From the NCBI RefSeq assembly GCF_001463765.1, contig NZ_BBWK01000038.1, positions 1 through 60,418 on the forward strand: DNA of 60,418 bases, written 5' to 3'. A model generated the notes under the pieces. It was not told the origin of the DNA. It was given only the letters and a program-made list of their open reading frames with translations, and made no database searches. A program made the translations under genes and the position numbers. This DNA is from Aureimonas sp. AU4. GTDB lineage: Bacteria; Pseudomonadota; Alphaproteobacteria; Rhizobiales; Rhizobiaceae. Below are positions 32,704-41,356 of this stretch, in pieces; position 1 is the stretch's first letter, and each line of letters begins with the position of its first letter.

Positions 32704-34032
32704 ATGGATGATATGACGCACACAGAAGCCTCCGCCGAGCGCGACGCCCGGCTCATCAACGCACGGCACCACGGGGACGTGCGCTCCGGCGACATCGCGA
32801 TCGGCGTGATCATAGGGCGAACGTCGGAGTTCTTCGACTTCTTCGTCTATGCCATCGCGTCGGTGATCGTGTTCCCGCGCCTGGTCTTCCCGTTCGTCGA
32901 CCCCGTCACCGGCACGCTCTACTCCTTCACCATCTTCGCGCTGGCCTTCGCGGCCCGCCCGCTCGGCACCTCGATCTTCAACGCGATCGACCGCACCTAC
33001 GGGCGCAGCGCCAAGCTCTCGCTCGCGCTCTTCATGCTCGGCACCTCGACGGTGGCGATCGGCTTCCTGCCGAGCTACGAGCGCATCGGCCTGTGGGCGG
33101 CCGCCGTGCTCACGGCGCTGCGCGTCCTCCAGGGCATCGCGGTGGCCGGCACGTGGGACGGCCTCGCGCCGCTGCTCGCGCTTAACGCGCCCAAGGAGAA
33201 GCGAGGCTGGTACGCCATGATCCCGCAGCTCGGCGCGGCGATCGGACTTCTTGTCGCAAGTCTCCTCTTCGCCTTCTTCGTCGGCAACCTGTCGGCGGCC
33301 GACTTCTACGACTGGGGCTGGCGCTACCCCTTCTTCGTCGCCTTCGCGATCAACGTCGTGGCGCTGTTCGCGCGCCTGCGCATCGTGGTGACGCCGGAAT
33401 ACACGCGTCTCTACGACGAGCGCGAGCTGAAGCCCGTGCGCATCCGCGAGACGCTCCGCGCGCAGGGCCGCACGGTTCTGACGGGCGCCTTCGCGCCGCT
33501 CGCCAGCTTCGCGCTGTTCCACATGGTGACCGTGTTCCCGCTGTCCTGGGTGTTCCTCTACACGCGGGAGGCGCCGTCGCGCTTCCTGCTCCTGGAGAGC
33601 GTGGGCGCCGTCGTCTTCATGATCTCCATCATGGTATCGGGCCGCCTGTCGGACCGCTTCGGGCGGGCCCGTCTCCTTCAGGCCTGCGCGGTCGCGATCG
33701 CGGTGTTCAGCGGCTTCGCGCCGCAGCTCCTCGACGCGGGCTTGGCGGGCGAGACCTTCTTCATGCTGTCGGGCTTCGTGCTGCTCGGGCTGTCGTTCGG
33801 CCAGTCCTCGGGCGCGGTCGCCTCGAACTTCCAGCCGCACTACCGCTACACGGGATCGGCGCTGACCTCGGACCTCGCCTGGATCTTCGGCGCGGGCCTC
33901 GCCCCGCTGGCGGGCCTCGTGCTGGCCTCGCAGTTCGGCCTCCTGTCGGCGGGCGCCTATCTCCTGTCGGGCGCGATCTGCACGCTGGTGGCGCTGCGCT
34001 TCGCCTCGCGCCGCAACGACATGGAGGTCTGA
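32704..34032 (+). CDS. MFS transporter, metabolite:H+ symporter type
   Basis: 442 aa, 12 predicted transmembrane helices. The opening (IAIGVIIGRTSEFFDFFVYA) is typical of the MHS (metabolite:H+ symporter) group with its early E-F-F-D/Y-F-F/Y motif. The loop 2-3 motif reads FNAIDRTYGRSAKLSLALF, and loop 8-9 has SGRLSDRFGRARLL. The substrate cannot be read; MHS proteins often carry organic acids, betaines or shikimate. Divergent from cyoA with a shared 138-bp region, a linkage that suggests joint regulation. ATG 32713 is an alternative start; neither start has a good ribosome-binding site. Confidence 0.88.
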   Translation: MDDMTHTEASAERDARLINARHHGDVRSGDIAIGVIIGRTSEFFDFFVYAIASVIVFPRLVFPFVDPVTGTLYSFTIFALAFAARPLGTSIFNAIDRTYGRSAKLSLALFMLGTSTVAIGFLPSYERIGLWAAAVLTALRVLQGIAVAGTWDGLAPLLALNAPKEKRGWYAMIPQLGAAIGLLVASLLFAFFVGNLSAADFYDWGWRYPFFVAFAINVVALFARLRIVVTPEYTRLYDERELKPVRIRETLRAQGRTVLTGAFAPLASFALFHMVTVFPLSWVFLYTREAPSRFLLLESVGAVVFMISIMVSGRLSDRFGRARLLQACAVAIAVFSGFAPQLLDAGLAGETFFMLSGFVLLGLSFGQSSGAVASNFQPHYRYTGSALTSDLAWIFGAGLAPLAGLVLASQFGLLSAGAYLLSGAICTLVALRFASRRNDMEV

Positions 34033-34038
34033 GCGGCG

Positions 34039-34058
34039 GCGGCGCCTAGCGGCGCCGC
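34039..34058. terminator. Hairpin between convergent MFS and DUF4126-like genes
   Basis: Perfect 8-bp stem GCGGCGCC / GGCGCCGC with loop TAGC, spanning the end of the minus-strand gene and beginning seven bases after the MFS stop. No T-tract follows on either strand, so it would be a weak or factor-assisted terminator. Confidence 0.4.
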
Positions 34059-34501
34059 GCGAGCCCTGCGGCCCCGAGCGCCACCGCCAGCACGAGGGCA
34101 TCCTCCGCCGCGCCGCTCGGCCCCTGGCCGGCATGGCGCAGGGCGCGCATCCGCGCCCGGAAGGTAAGATGCGCGGCGATGAGGGCCGTCGCCGCGCCGA
34201 GAACCGCGCCGAGGTCCTGCTCGCGCCGGGGCGCGAGCGCCGCGCCCGCCACCAGTCCCGTCACGAGCCGCGCCGCCATGCCGGGAAGGACCGTGCGGTC
34301 GGGGGCCGAGCGCATCTTGTCGCCGAGCATCTCGCCCACGGCCAACAGCGTCGCGCCCGCCACCACGGCGTCGCCCGCGAGAAGCCGCGCGAGGGGGCCC
34401 CGGTTCGGCAGCTCGCCGCGCCGCGCGAGCCAGGCCGATACGGCCAGCGGCGTCATGGACCGCGCGCCCGCCGCCACTCCCATGAGGATCGAGGGTATCA
34501 T
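34046..34501 (-). CDS. DUF4126-like small membrane protein
   Basis: 151 aa from ATG 34501. Begins MIPSILMGVAAGARSMTPLA, the typical start of this family (a G.R...PL motif in the first helix). Four hydrophobic segments are visible: residues 1-25, 45-65 (LLAGDAVVAGATLLAVGEML), 75-110 and 130-148. The loop GDKMRSAPDRT with conserved Asp-Lys and Pro is also characteristic. Function of the family is unknown. Convergent with the MFS gene, and separated from rnk by about 120 bp that hold a CCGTTG...CAACGG stem but no other feature. Confidence 0.75.
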   Translation of the reverse strand: MIPSILMGVAAGARSMTPLAVSAWLARRGELPNRGPLARLLAGDAVVAGATLLAVGEMLGDKMRSAPDRTVLPGMAARLVTGLVAGAALAPRREQDLGAVLGAATALIAAHLTFRARMRALRHAGQGPSGAAEDALVLAVALGAAGLARRR

Positions 34502-34623
34502 CCGTCCCGGTGCTCCGCCGTTGTCGATCCGTCGCAACGGACGGCAGGCCTGCGGGTTGCGCCCGGCGGCCAGGCTCCGCGCCCTGCGTGTCGCAGAGCG
34601 AGCGCCCGGACTGGACGATTGCC

Positions 34624-35037
34624 TTACGCCGTCGCCTCCGAGGGCGGCTCGACGGCAAGGACGGTGAGCGTCTGGCGCCTGCCTGCCCGGTTCGCCCAGA
34701 TGATGGACTGTCCCGGACGCAGTCCGATCAGCGCGGTGCCGATGGGCGTCATGATCGACACGCGCCCCTTCGAGATGTCCGCGGCCGCCGGATAGACCAG
34801 CGTGACGCGGCGCTCGGTGCCGTCCTCCTGTCGGTACAGGACAGTCGAGTTCATGCGGATCACGTGGGGCTTGGCCGCCGTTTGCGTGACGACGCGCGCC
34901 CGGTCGAGTTCGCGCAACAGTTCCTCGGCGACCTCCGGCAGGGCGTCGAGGGCGGCGCTGGCGATGCGCGAAAGGCTTTCGAACTCGGGCTCGGTCAGGG
35001 TGATGGCGGGCAGGCGGCTGGCAAGGGTCTGTCGCAT
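34624..35037 (-). CDS. rnk: Nucleoside diphosphate kinase regulator (Rnk / GreA-like)
   Basis: 137 aa from ATG 35037. The C-terminal FKBP-like domain of the GreA/GreB superfamily is clear: VIRMNSTVLYRQEDGTERRV, LVYPAAADISKGRVSIMTPI, GTALIGLRPGQSIIW. The N-terminus is a short helical segment (LTEPEFESLSRIASAALDAL), much shorter than the coiled coil of GreA, as in Rnk, which binds RNA polymerase but does not stimulate transcript cleavage. Stand-alone gene; a weak Shine-Dalgarno sequence only. Confidence 0.85.
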   Translation of the reverse strand: MRQTLASRLPAITLTEPEFESLSRIASAALDALPEVAEELLRELDRARVVTQTAAKPHVIRMNSTVLYRQEDGTERRVTLVYPAAADISKGRVSIMTPIGTALIGLRPGQSIIWANRAGRRQTLTVLAVEPPSEATA

Positions 35038-35316
35038 GGATACGATCCGGTGATCACGCGGCCGCGCGCACTGCGGCGGGCGCAGCGGGCGAGAGCATGC
35101 AGGCGCGCCACGGCGGCATGGCGCGTTGGCGTCGATGAAGAAGGAAGGCGACGTGATCGAGGGCCCCAGCATCGGGGCACGAGGCAACCGAACGCTGGGG
35201 CTAGAACGGTGCGGCCGGGGTCACCCGGGCGCTGAGCGCTTTGCGAAGGTCGATCATGGTCATCCCCTCAGCTTGCCGATTCCGCCGGCGAAGTCAAATG
35301 CGGGGCGTATCCTCTG
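35038..35316. other. Intergenic region upstream of rnk
   Basis: This 279-bp stretch is the longest without an assigned long gene. It holds the upstream region of rnk and one short minus-strand ORF with a good ribosome-binding site (35201-35257). No RNA gene, repeat or clear promoter could be recognised. Confidence 0.5.
35201..35257 (-). CDS. Possible 18-aa small protein or leader peptide
   Basis: ATG 35257 (or ATG 35263, two codons earlier) is preceded by GAGGGG at a suitable distance and opens an 18-codon frame, MIDLRKALSARVTPAAPF, ending in TAG. The good ribosome-binding site is the only support. It lies about 160 bp upstream of rnk in the same direction. It could be a leader peptide, a small protein or chance. 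Confidence 0.25.
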   Translation of the reverse strand: MIDLRKALSARVTPAAPF

Positions 35317-36081
35317 TCAGGCGGCGGGATCGTAGCCGCCGTCTGTGCGGCGGGCGAGGCGCGGCGAGCGAAGTGCGGCGATGACCGGCAGTCCGGGCGC
35401 AAGGGCTTCGACGGGCTCGCGCCAGCGCTCGCCCTGCAGCATCGCGGCGGCGATCGCGACCGGGCGGCAGCCGGCGGCGCCGAGAAGCCGCAGCGCCGCG
35501 CAGATCGAGGCGCCGGTGCTCAGAACGTCGTCCACGAGGAGGACGCGCCGGTTCTTCAAGAGCGGCAGCATGCGAGGGTCGAGAAAGAGCGTCTTGCCGG
35601 CGGCGGGGCTGGTGATCGAGCGCATCGGCTGGCTCAGAGCCTCGTCGTACCAGAACTTGCGCGAGGTCCCGAGCGCCACCATCCGCGCGTGGCCGAGCCG
35701 GCGCGCGACCCCGTTCGCGAGCGGCAGGCCGAGCGTCGGAACGCCCACCACCACCTCCGGCGAGACGGGGGCGGCGAGCTGCGCCATCGCCTCGACGAGC
35801 GCGTCCTCCACGCGGAAGCTCGCCTGGTTCACGATCAGCGAGGCGACCGCCTGCGCGCCGTCGCCGGGCAGGGCGCGGATCGGCAGCAGGAGCCGTCGCC
35901 CGTCGGGAAGGCAGGCGGGATAGGCGCCGCGATAGCCGCCTGCCGGGGCGTCCCCGTCGACGTCGGGTGGAAGGAGATCCTGCCAGAACTGGTGCGGTTC
36001 GGGAGCGTCGCGGCTCGATAAGGGGGCGGACAGGGCTTGCTCTCCGGCGGTCGATTGGCTGCAAGGGATTAGCGATTCCAT
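35317..36081 (-). CDS. Phosphoribosyltransferase, adenine-PRT-like
   Basis: 254 aa from ATG 36081 (ATG 36099 also in frame; it would overlap the divergent gene's start). Type I PRTase fold: the PRPP loop RRVLLVDDVLSTGASICAAL has the two acidic residues and the TGA(S) phosphate loop. VVGVPTLGLPLANGVARRLG and VALGTSRKFWYDEALSQPM match a Rhizobiales group of adenine-PRT-related proteins. The 60-residue N-terminus (FWQDLLPPDVDG...) is an additional substrate cap. Probably converts a purine base and PRPP to the nucleotide. The setting beside an amidohydrolase, nucleoside hydrolase and adenine deaminase supports purine salvage. Confidence 0.8.
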   Translation of the reverse strand: MESLIPCSQSTAGEQALSAPLSSRDAPEPHQFWQDLLPPDVDGDAPAGGYRGAYPACLPDGRRLLLPIRALPGDGAQAVASLIVNQASFRVEDALVEAMAQLAAPVSPEVVVGVPTLGLPLANGVARRLGHARMVALGTSRKFWYDEALSQPMRSITSPAAGKTLFLDPRMLPLLKNRRVLLVDDVLSTGASICAALRLLGAAGCRPVAIAAAMLQGERWREPVEALAPGLPVIAALRSPRLARRTDGGYDPAA

Positions 36082-36097
36082 TGCGAGGGGACCAGTC

Positions 36098-37264
36098 ATG
36101 TCGGACAGCGACCGGGACGGCTACGAGATTGAGGCGATGACGGCCCTCCGGCGCGACCTCCACGCCCATCCCGAGCTCGGCTTCGAGGAGCACCGTACGA
36201 GCGCCATCGTCGCGGAACAGCTGGAGGCGGCGGGGATCGCGGTCACGCGCGGCCTCGGCCGAACGGGCGTCGTCGGCACCCTTCGGGCGGGCGAGGGAAC
36301 GCGCGCCGTCATGCTGCGGGCCGACATGGACGCGCTCGCCATGCCGGAGATCGGGACGCCGCCCTGGCGCTCCACCGCCGAGAACCGCATGCATGCCTGC
36401 GGCCACGACGGGCACACGGCGATGCTGCTCGCCGCCGCTCGGCATCTCGCCCGAACGCGCGGCTTTTCGGGCACCGTGCATTTCGTGTTCCAGCCCGCCG
36501 AGGAGGGGCGGGGCGGTGCGAAGGCGATGGTCGAGGACGGCTTGTTCGAGCGCTTTCCCGTGGCGCGCGCCTTCGGTCTCCACAACATGCCGGGGCTGGA
36601 TGTGGACGAGATGGCGGTGGTGGCCGGGCCGCAGCTTGCCTCGTCCGACAGCTGGACCGTCGCCTTCCGAGGCGTCGGCACGCACGGCGCCAAGCCCCAT
36701 CTCGGGCGCGACGCGGTGACGGCCGCCGCGCAGTTCCTCATGGCCCTTCACACGATCGTCGCGCGGCGCATCGATCCGCTCCAGCCCGCCGTCGTCAGCG
36801 CCTGCGCGCTGGAGGGCGGGGACTTCCATGCTCTCAACGTCATCCCGGACGAGGTGCGGATCGGCGGCACGGCGCGCGCTTATGATCGCGGGGTGCGCGA
36901 CCAGCTGGAAGCCGAGATCGGCCAACTGGCGCAAGGGGTCGCCACCACCTTCGGCATCGCGGCGGACTACCGCTTCATCCGCCGCATCCCGCCGGTGGTC
37001 AACGAGCGCGAGGCGACAGCATCGGCGCTGGAGGCTGCGCGCGTCGCCACCGGCGGGCGCGTTCGCACCGAGTTCCCGCCGTCAACGGCCGGCGACGACT
37101 TCGCCTTCTTCGGCTGCGTTCCCGCGGCCTACGTCTGGCTCGGCAACGGTCCCGCGGTGGACGGGGCGCTCCACCACAACTCGGCCTACGACTTCAACGA
37201 CGGGGCGCTCCCGACCGGTGCGCGCTTCTGGACCGCGCTGGTGAAGCGCGAGCTGCCGATCTAG
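36098..37264 (+). CDS. M20-family amidohydrolase (hippurate hydrolase-like)
   Basis: 388 aa; GAGGGG seven bases before ATG 36098. M20D family: ALRRDLHAHPELGFEEHRTS, the metal motif MHACGHDGHTAMLLAAA, FVFQPAEEGRGGAKAMVEDG with the catalytic Glu pair, and the dimerisation insert GVGTHGAKPHLGRDAVTAAA. The C-terminal TAGDDFAFFG and LHHNSAYDFND hold the last metal His. Such enzymes remove acyl groups from amino acids or cleave small amides; the natural substrate is not predictable. It converges with the nucleoside hydrolase gene, the stops overlapping in CTAG. Confidence 0.9.
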   Translation: MSDSDRDGYEIEAMTALRRDLHAHPELGFEEHRTSAIVAEQLEAAGIAVTRGLGRTGVVGTLRAGEGTRAVMLRADMDALAMPEIGTPPWRSTAENRMHACGHDGHTAMLLAAARHLARTRGFSGTVHFVFQPAEEGRGGAKAMVEDGLFERFPVARAFGLHNMPGLDVDEMAVVAGPQLASSDSWTVAFRGVGTHGAKPHLGRDAVTAAAQFLMALHTIVARRIDPLQPAVVSACALEGGDFHALNVIPDEVRIGGTARAYDRGVRDQLEAEIGQLAQGVATTFGIAADYRFIRRIPPVVNEREATASALEAARVATGGRVRTEFPPSTAGDDFAFFGCVPAAYVWLGNGPAVDGALHHNSAYDFNDGALPTGARFWTALVKRELPI

Positions 37265-38166
37265 CGAAGGCTCTCCACGAGAAGCGTCAGCGCCGCCTCG
37301 CCGTCCGCACCGAGCGCGACCCGCACCGGATGGCCGGCCGGATCGACGTGAAGGCGTCCGGCGTCCGGTCCCTCTGAAAGATCCACGCGGAGACGGAGCG
37401 TCTGCGCCGGAAAGAGGTCGGGGCGCAGGAGAAGAAGCGGCACGCACGGGTCGTGCAGCGGCCGGCTCTCCCGTGTCGCGGCATCGAGGAAGTAGGCCCG
37501 GATGATCTCGCCCGCCTTCTGACCCAGCGGCGAGGCGACGGCGAGAAGCGACGCCACGGTGTCGCGCGACGCCCTCACGCGGCGCGTGGCGTCGAGCGGC
37601 ACGAGCGTCAGGTCGAGCGCCGCGCGCAGCACCGCGTCGGCGGCTTCCGGGTCGAAGGCAAGGTTGAACTCCGACATCGGCCCGACATTGCCGGGTTCGC
37701 GGATCGTCCCGCCCATGGCGACGACGCGCCCGATCCGGCGGGCGGCGTCGGGCGCGGTCCGGATCAGATGGGCGAGATTGGTGAGCGGTCCGAGGCAGAG
37801 AAGCGTCAGCGAGCCCGCCGGCTCGGCGCGCAGCATCTCGGCAAGAAAATGGACGGCCGATCCCGTGCGCGCGGGAACGGGGACCGGCAAGGCGACGCCC
37901 CCGAGCCCGTCCGCGCCGTGGATCGCCGCCTCGTCGACGCCCGCCCGCATCAGAGGCGCGCCGGCGCCGGCATGAAGCGGCACGTCGTGCCGTCCGGCGA
38001 GCGCCAGAAGCGCCCCGGCATTGGCCGTGGTGCGCTCCAGGCCGATATTGCCGGCCAGCGTGGTCACGCCGCGCAGCGCGAAGCCGGGATGGGCGAGGAC
38101 GAGAAGGATCGCCAGCGCATCGTCGAGGCCAGGATCGGTGTCGACGAGAACGGGAAGGCGCGTCAC
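37261..38166 (-). CDS. Inosine/uridine-preferring nucleoside hydrolase
   Basis: 301 aa from GTG 38166 (GTGA overlap with the amidohydrolase stop). The Ca2+-binding signature DTDPGLDDALAILLVLAH is intact (Asp cluster at residues 9-15), with GVTTLAGNIGLERTTANA, ALPVPV, VVAMGGTIREPGNVGPMSEF and NLAFDPEAADAVL, which carries another Ca2+ ligand. It cleaves the N-glycosidic bond of ribonucleosides to free base and ribose. Downstream of an ABC importer and a deaminase-type amidohydrolase, it probably processes imported purine nucleosides. Confidence 0.92.
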   Translation of the reverse strand: MTRLPVLVDTDPGLDDALAILLVLAHPGFALRGVTTLAGNIGLERTTANAGALLALAGRHDVPLHAGAGAPLMRAGVDEAAIHGADGLGGVALPVPVPARTGSAVHFLAEMLRAEPAGSLTLLCLGPLTNLAHLIRTAPDAARRIGRVVAMGGTIREPGNVGPMSEFNLAFDPEAADAVLRAALDLTLVPLDATRRVRASRDTVASLLAVASPLGQKAGEIIRAYFLDAATRESRPLHDPCVPLLLLRPDLFPAQTLRLRVDLSEGPDAGRLHVDPAGHPVRVALGADGEAALTLLVESLR

Positions 38167-39494
38167 GACGCGGCCCCCTCGTCGATGCGCCGCATCTCGG
38201 CCCCGAAGGCGAGCGCGATCTGTCGCGCGTCCGCGACGGCCTTCGCCTCGTCCACGGTTTCCAGCACGCGGTCCCGCATCAGCCAGCGCCCCGCGACCAT
38301 GGTCGCACGGATGTCGGCCGGCTGAGCCGCAAAGACCAAGGCGGCGTGCGTGTCGTAAATCGGCTGAAGACGCGCGGCCGAGAGGTCGACCCGTAGGAGG
38401 TCGGCCTGCTTGCCCGGCTCCAGCGAGCCGATGCGCTCCCCCAGCCCGAGCGCGCGGGCGCCCTCAAGGGTTGCCATGCGTACGACCTCGCGGGCGGGCA
38501 GGGGCCTGCGTGAGCCGGCGAGCAGCTTGGCGAACATCGAGACGGGCGCAAGCTGCGCGAAGAGGTCGAGCGTGTTGCCGCTCATCGGCCCGTCCGTGCC
38601 GATGCCGACCGGGATGCCCGCCGCGCGCAGCCGCTCCACCGGCGCGATGCCGCGCCCCGCCTTGCCGTTGGAGCGCGGGTTGGTGGCCGCGCGCACGCCA
38701 TTCTCGGCGAGAAGCGCGATGTCGCGCTCGTTCACGTGGATGACGTGGGCGCCGAGGAGGTTCGCCCGGAGCACGCCGGTCGGCGCGATCGCCTCGACCG
38801 GCGAGGCGCCGTGGTTCTCGCGCGCCCAGCGCACCTCCAGATCGCTTTCGGCCAGATGCATCTGCACGGGCAGTGCCGGATGGTCGGCGCTCCACCGCGC
38901 GACGCGCTCCAGCGTCGCGAGCCCTGTGGAGTAGGGCGCGTGGGGTGCGAGCGAGGGGGTGACGAGCGGATGCGCCTCGAACTCGGCGACGAGCTTCGCG
39001 ACGCGCCGCCAGCCCGCCTCCATGTCGGCATGGTCGGGGGCGGCGAAGTCCGCGATGGTCTGCCCGACCACGCCGCGCAAACCGGCGCCGCCAAGGACAC
39101 GGCCAACTTCATCCTCGAAGTAATACATGTCGGCCAGCGTGGTGACGCCGCCCCGGATGCTCTCGGCTGCCGCCAGCGCCGTTCCTGCGCGCACGACCTC
39201 GGCGGTCACGAAGCGGCGCTCCAGCGGCAGGATGTAGCGGTAGAGACGGTCGTCGATGTCCTCGGCCAGACCCCGGAACAAGGTCATGGCAAGATGGGCG
39301 TGCGCGTTGACGAAGCCCGGCATGACGAGGTCGCCCGCGCAGTCGACGCGCTCGGCCTCCGTGTCCGGCGGCGCCTCGCCGGACCCGAGCGCGCGGATCG
39401 TGTCGCCTTCGACCAGCAGCCAGCCGCGCTCGATCTCGCGGCCCGCCGCATCCATCGTGAGGATGCGGGCGCCGTGAAGAAGCGTTGCGCTCAC
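38163..39494 (-). CDS. Amidohydrolase, TRZ/ATZ/SsnA deaminase type
   Basis: 443 aa from GTG 39494 (GTGA overlap with the ABC ATPase stop). Metal-dependent hydrolase with the expected ligands: first HxH in VNAHAHLAMTLFRGL, later HLAES, and the Asp in GIGTDGPMSGN. The sequence MPGFVNAHAHLAMTLFRGLA and the following EDIDDRLYRYILPLE are typical of the MtaD (5-methylthioadenosine/S-adenosylhomocysteine deaminase) and SsnA branch. It most likely deaminates an adenosine-like or other purine-related substrate; guanine deaminase-like specificity is also possible. It lies between importer and nucleoside hydrolase in one operon. Confidence 0.88.
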   Translation of the reverse strand: MSATLLHGARILTMDAAGREIERGWLLVEGDTIRALGSGEAPPDTEAERVDCAGDLVMPGFVNAHAHLAMTLFRGLAEDIDDRLYRYILPLERRFVTAEVVRAGTALAAAESIRGGVTTLADMYYFEDEVGRVLGGAGLRGVVGQTIADFAAPDHADMEAGWRRVAKLVAEFEAHPLVTPSLAPHAPYSTGLATLERVARWSADHPALPVQMHLAESDLEVRWARENHGASPVEAIAPTGVLRANLLGAHVIHVNERDIALLAENGVRAATNPRSNGKAGRGIAPVERLRAAGIPVGIGTDGPMSGNTLDLFAQLAPVSMFAKLLAGSRRPLPAREVVRMATLEGARALGLGERIGSLEPGKQADLLRVDLSAARLQPIYDTHAALVFAAQPADIRATMVAGRWLMRDRVLETVDEAKAVADARQIALAFGAEMRRIDEGAAS

Positions 39495-40552
39495 GCGCTC
39501 GCCGGCAGGATGGCGCATTGCTCGAGACGCGGCACGAGGCGGGCGCGGGTGCCGGGCTCCAGCGGTCGGTCGAGCGCGCCGTTCGCGAGCAGCGGACCGG
39601 CCGCCGTCGCGCACTGGTACTGGTAGGCGCGCCCGAGATAGGTGCGCAGCCCGAGATCGGCGGGCAGGCCCTCGCCCTCGCCGGTCTCGACGCCGAGCCC
39701 TTCCGGGCGGGTGGCGAGCACGAAGCGGTCCGGGATCGCGCCGAGGCGCTCGGGATCGAGATGAAGCGTGCCGCCGTCGGCGGTGCGCGCCACGACCTCG
39801 CGCTCGCGCCGCTCGGCGACCTGCATGGGGATGAGGTTCTCGAAGCCGACGAAGCGGGCGACGAAGCTGTCCACCGGCCGGCTGTAGAGCACCTCCGGCC
39901 GGTCGAGCTGGAGGATGCGCCCGTCGCGCATGATCGCCACGCGATCCGAAATCGAGAAGGCCTCCTCCTGGTCGTGCGTGACGTAGAGGGCCGTCGTGCC
40001 GTTGGCGCGCTGGAGGGCGCGGATCTCGACGCGCATGTCGACGCGCAGTTTGGCATCGAGGTTCGACAGGGGCTCGTCGAACATCAGGAGCGGGGGCTCG
40101 ATCACCAGCGCGCGGGCGAGCGCGACGCGCTGCTTCTGCCCGCCCGACAAGGCGGCCGGCATGCGGCTGGCAAAGGCCGACAGACCGACGCGCTCCAGCA
40201 TGGCCGATGTGCGCCGCTCGCGCTCCGCCTTATCGACGCCGCGCTGCTTCAGGCCGTAGGCGACGTTGGAGGCCACATCGAGATGGGGAAACAGGGCGTA
40301 GTTCTGGAACACGAGGCCGATGTCGCGCCGGTGGGCCGGCAGGCGTGTCAGGTCGCGGTTTCCCAGCCGGATCTCGCCGGCGCTCGGCTCGAGGAAGCCC
40401 GCGACGAGGCGCAGCGTCGTGGTCTTGCCGCAGCCCGACGCGCCGAGCAGCGAGACGAGCTCGCCCTCGGCCACCTCCAGCGAGAGGTCCTTGAGGACGG
40501 TGGTCGCGCCGTAGCGCGCCGAGACGTTCCGGATGGACAGCGGCTGGGCCAA
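39491..40552 (-). CDS. ABC importer ATPase, PotA-like
   Basis: 353 aa from TTG 40552, which has AAGGG eight bases upstream; no ATG or GTG suits better. Walker A GASGCGKTTTLRLVAGFLEP, signature LSGGQKQRVALARAL, Walker [14 protein letters not shown]-loop VTHDQEEAF. The C-terminal 110 residues form the TOBE-type regulatory domain (FENLIPMQV, FVLATRPEGLGVE, YLGRAYQYQC). PotA/FbpC-type ATPases energise periplasmic binding-protein transporters for polyamines, iron or related small molecules. Coupled by overlap with the deaminase gene. Confidence 0.93.
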   Translation of the reverse strand: MAQPLSIRNVSARYGATTVLKDLSLEVAEGELVSLLGASGCGKTTTLRLVAGFLEPSAGEIRLGNRDLTRLPAHRRDIGLVFQNYALFPHLDVASNVAYGLKQRGVDKAERERRTSAMLERVGLSAFASRMPAALSGGQKQRVALARALVIEPPLLMFDEPLSNLDAKLRVDMRVEIRALQRANGTTALYVTHDQEEAFSISDRVAIMRDGRILQLDRPEVLYSRPVDSFVARFVGFENLIPMQVAERREREVVARTADGGTLHLDPERLGAIPDRFVLATRPEGLGVETGEGEGLPADLGLRTYLGRAYQYQCATAAGPLLANGALDRPLEPGTRARLVPRLEQCAILPASA

Positions 40553-40563
40553 GATGAAAACCC

Positions 40564-41352
40564 TTACTTGGCGAGGACGGTGAGGCCGAGCGTGCGCTCC
40601 ACGACGGCCATGACCGCGACGGTGAGCGCCATCAGGAGAACCGAGACCGAGGCGATCGTCGGGTCGAAGAACTGCTCGACATGGGCGAGGATCTGGATCG
40701 GCAGGGTGGAGATGCCCGGTCCCGTCAGGAAGATCGAGATCGACACGTCGTTGATCGAGGTGATGAAGGCGAGGATGAAGGCCGCCATCACGGCGGGCCT
40801 GACGTTCGGCAGGACGATCGTTCCGAAGGCCTTCAGCGGCGGCGTTCCGAGGCTGATCGCCGCCTCCTCGATCGCGAAGTCGAAGGAGGCAAGGCTCGCC
40901 CCCACGATCCGCACGATATAGGGCAGCACCAGGAGCGTGTGTCCCAGAAGCAGCGACAGGAAGATCGGCGCCTCCAGCCCGACCGCGAGGCTGCGCAGGA
41001 GCGAGAAGCCGAGCACGAGCTCGGGAACCAGTACCGGCAGGACGAAGAGCGTCGAGAGCCACGAGGGCAGGGCGATGCGGTAGCGGTTCATCGCATAGGC
41101 CGCCGGCACGCCGATCAGGAGCGCCAGCGCGGTCGCGAGAAACGCGATCTGCAGGCTGGTGACGATCGTGCGCCGGAAGGCCGCGATCGCGAAGATGTTC
41201 TCGAACCAGCGCAGGGAGAGGCCCTGCGGCGGGAAGGTGAGGTAGGTGGTATCGCTGAGCGAGGCGCCCACCACGATCACGAGGGGGCCGAGCAGGAACA
41301 GGAAGACCAGCGCCGTGAAGACGGCGAGAAGCGGATGGATGCGGCGGGTCAT
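40564..41352 (-). CDS. ABC importer permease, PotC-like
   Basis: 262 aa, six transmembrane helices. The EAA loop that contacts the ATPase reads EEAAISLGTPPLKAFGTIVLPN, complete. First helix is LLAVFTALVFLFLLGPLVIV; periplasmic start SLSDTTYLTFPPQGLSLRWF is typical of PotC-type permeases. Sits 11 bp before the ATPase gene and 4 bp after the other permease. Confidence 0.93.
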   Translation of the reverse strand: MTRRIHPLLAVFTALVFLFLLGPLVIVVGASLSDTTYLTFPPQGLSLRWFENIFAIAAFRRTIVTSLQIAFLATALALLIGVPAAYAMNRYRIALPSWLSTLFVLPVLVPELVLGFSLLRSLAVGLEAPIFLSLLLGHTLLVLPYIVRIVGASLASFDFAIEEAAISLGTPPLKAFGTIVLPNVRPAVMAAFILAFITSINDVSISIFLTGPGISTLPIQILAHVEQFFDPTIASVSVLLMALTVAVMAVVERTLGLTVLAK

Positions 41353-41356
41353 CGGC

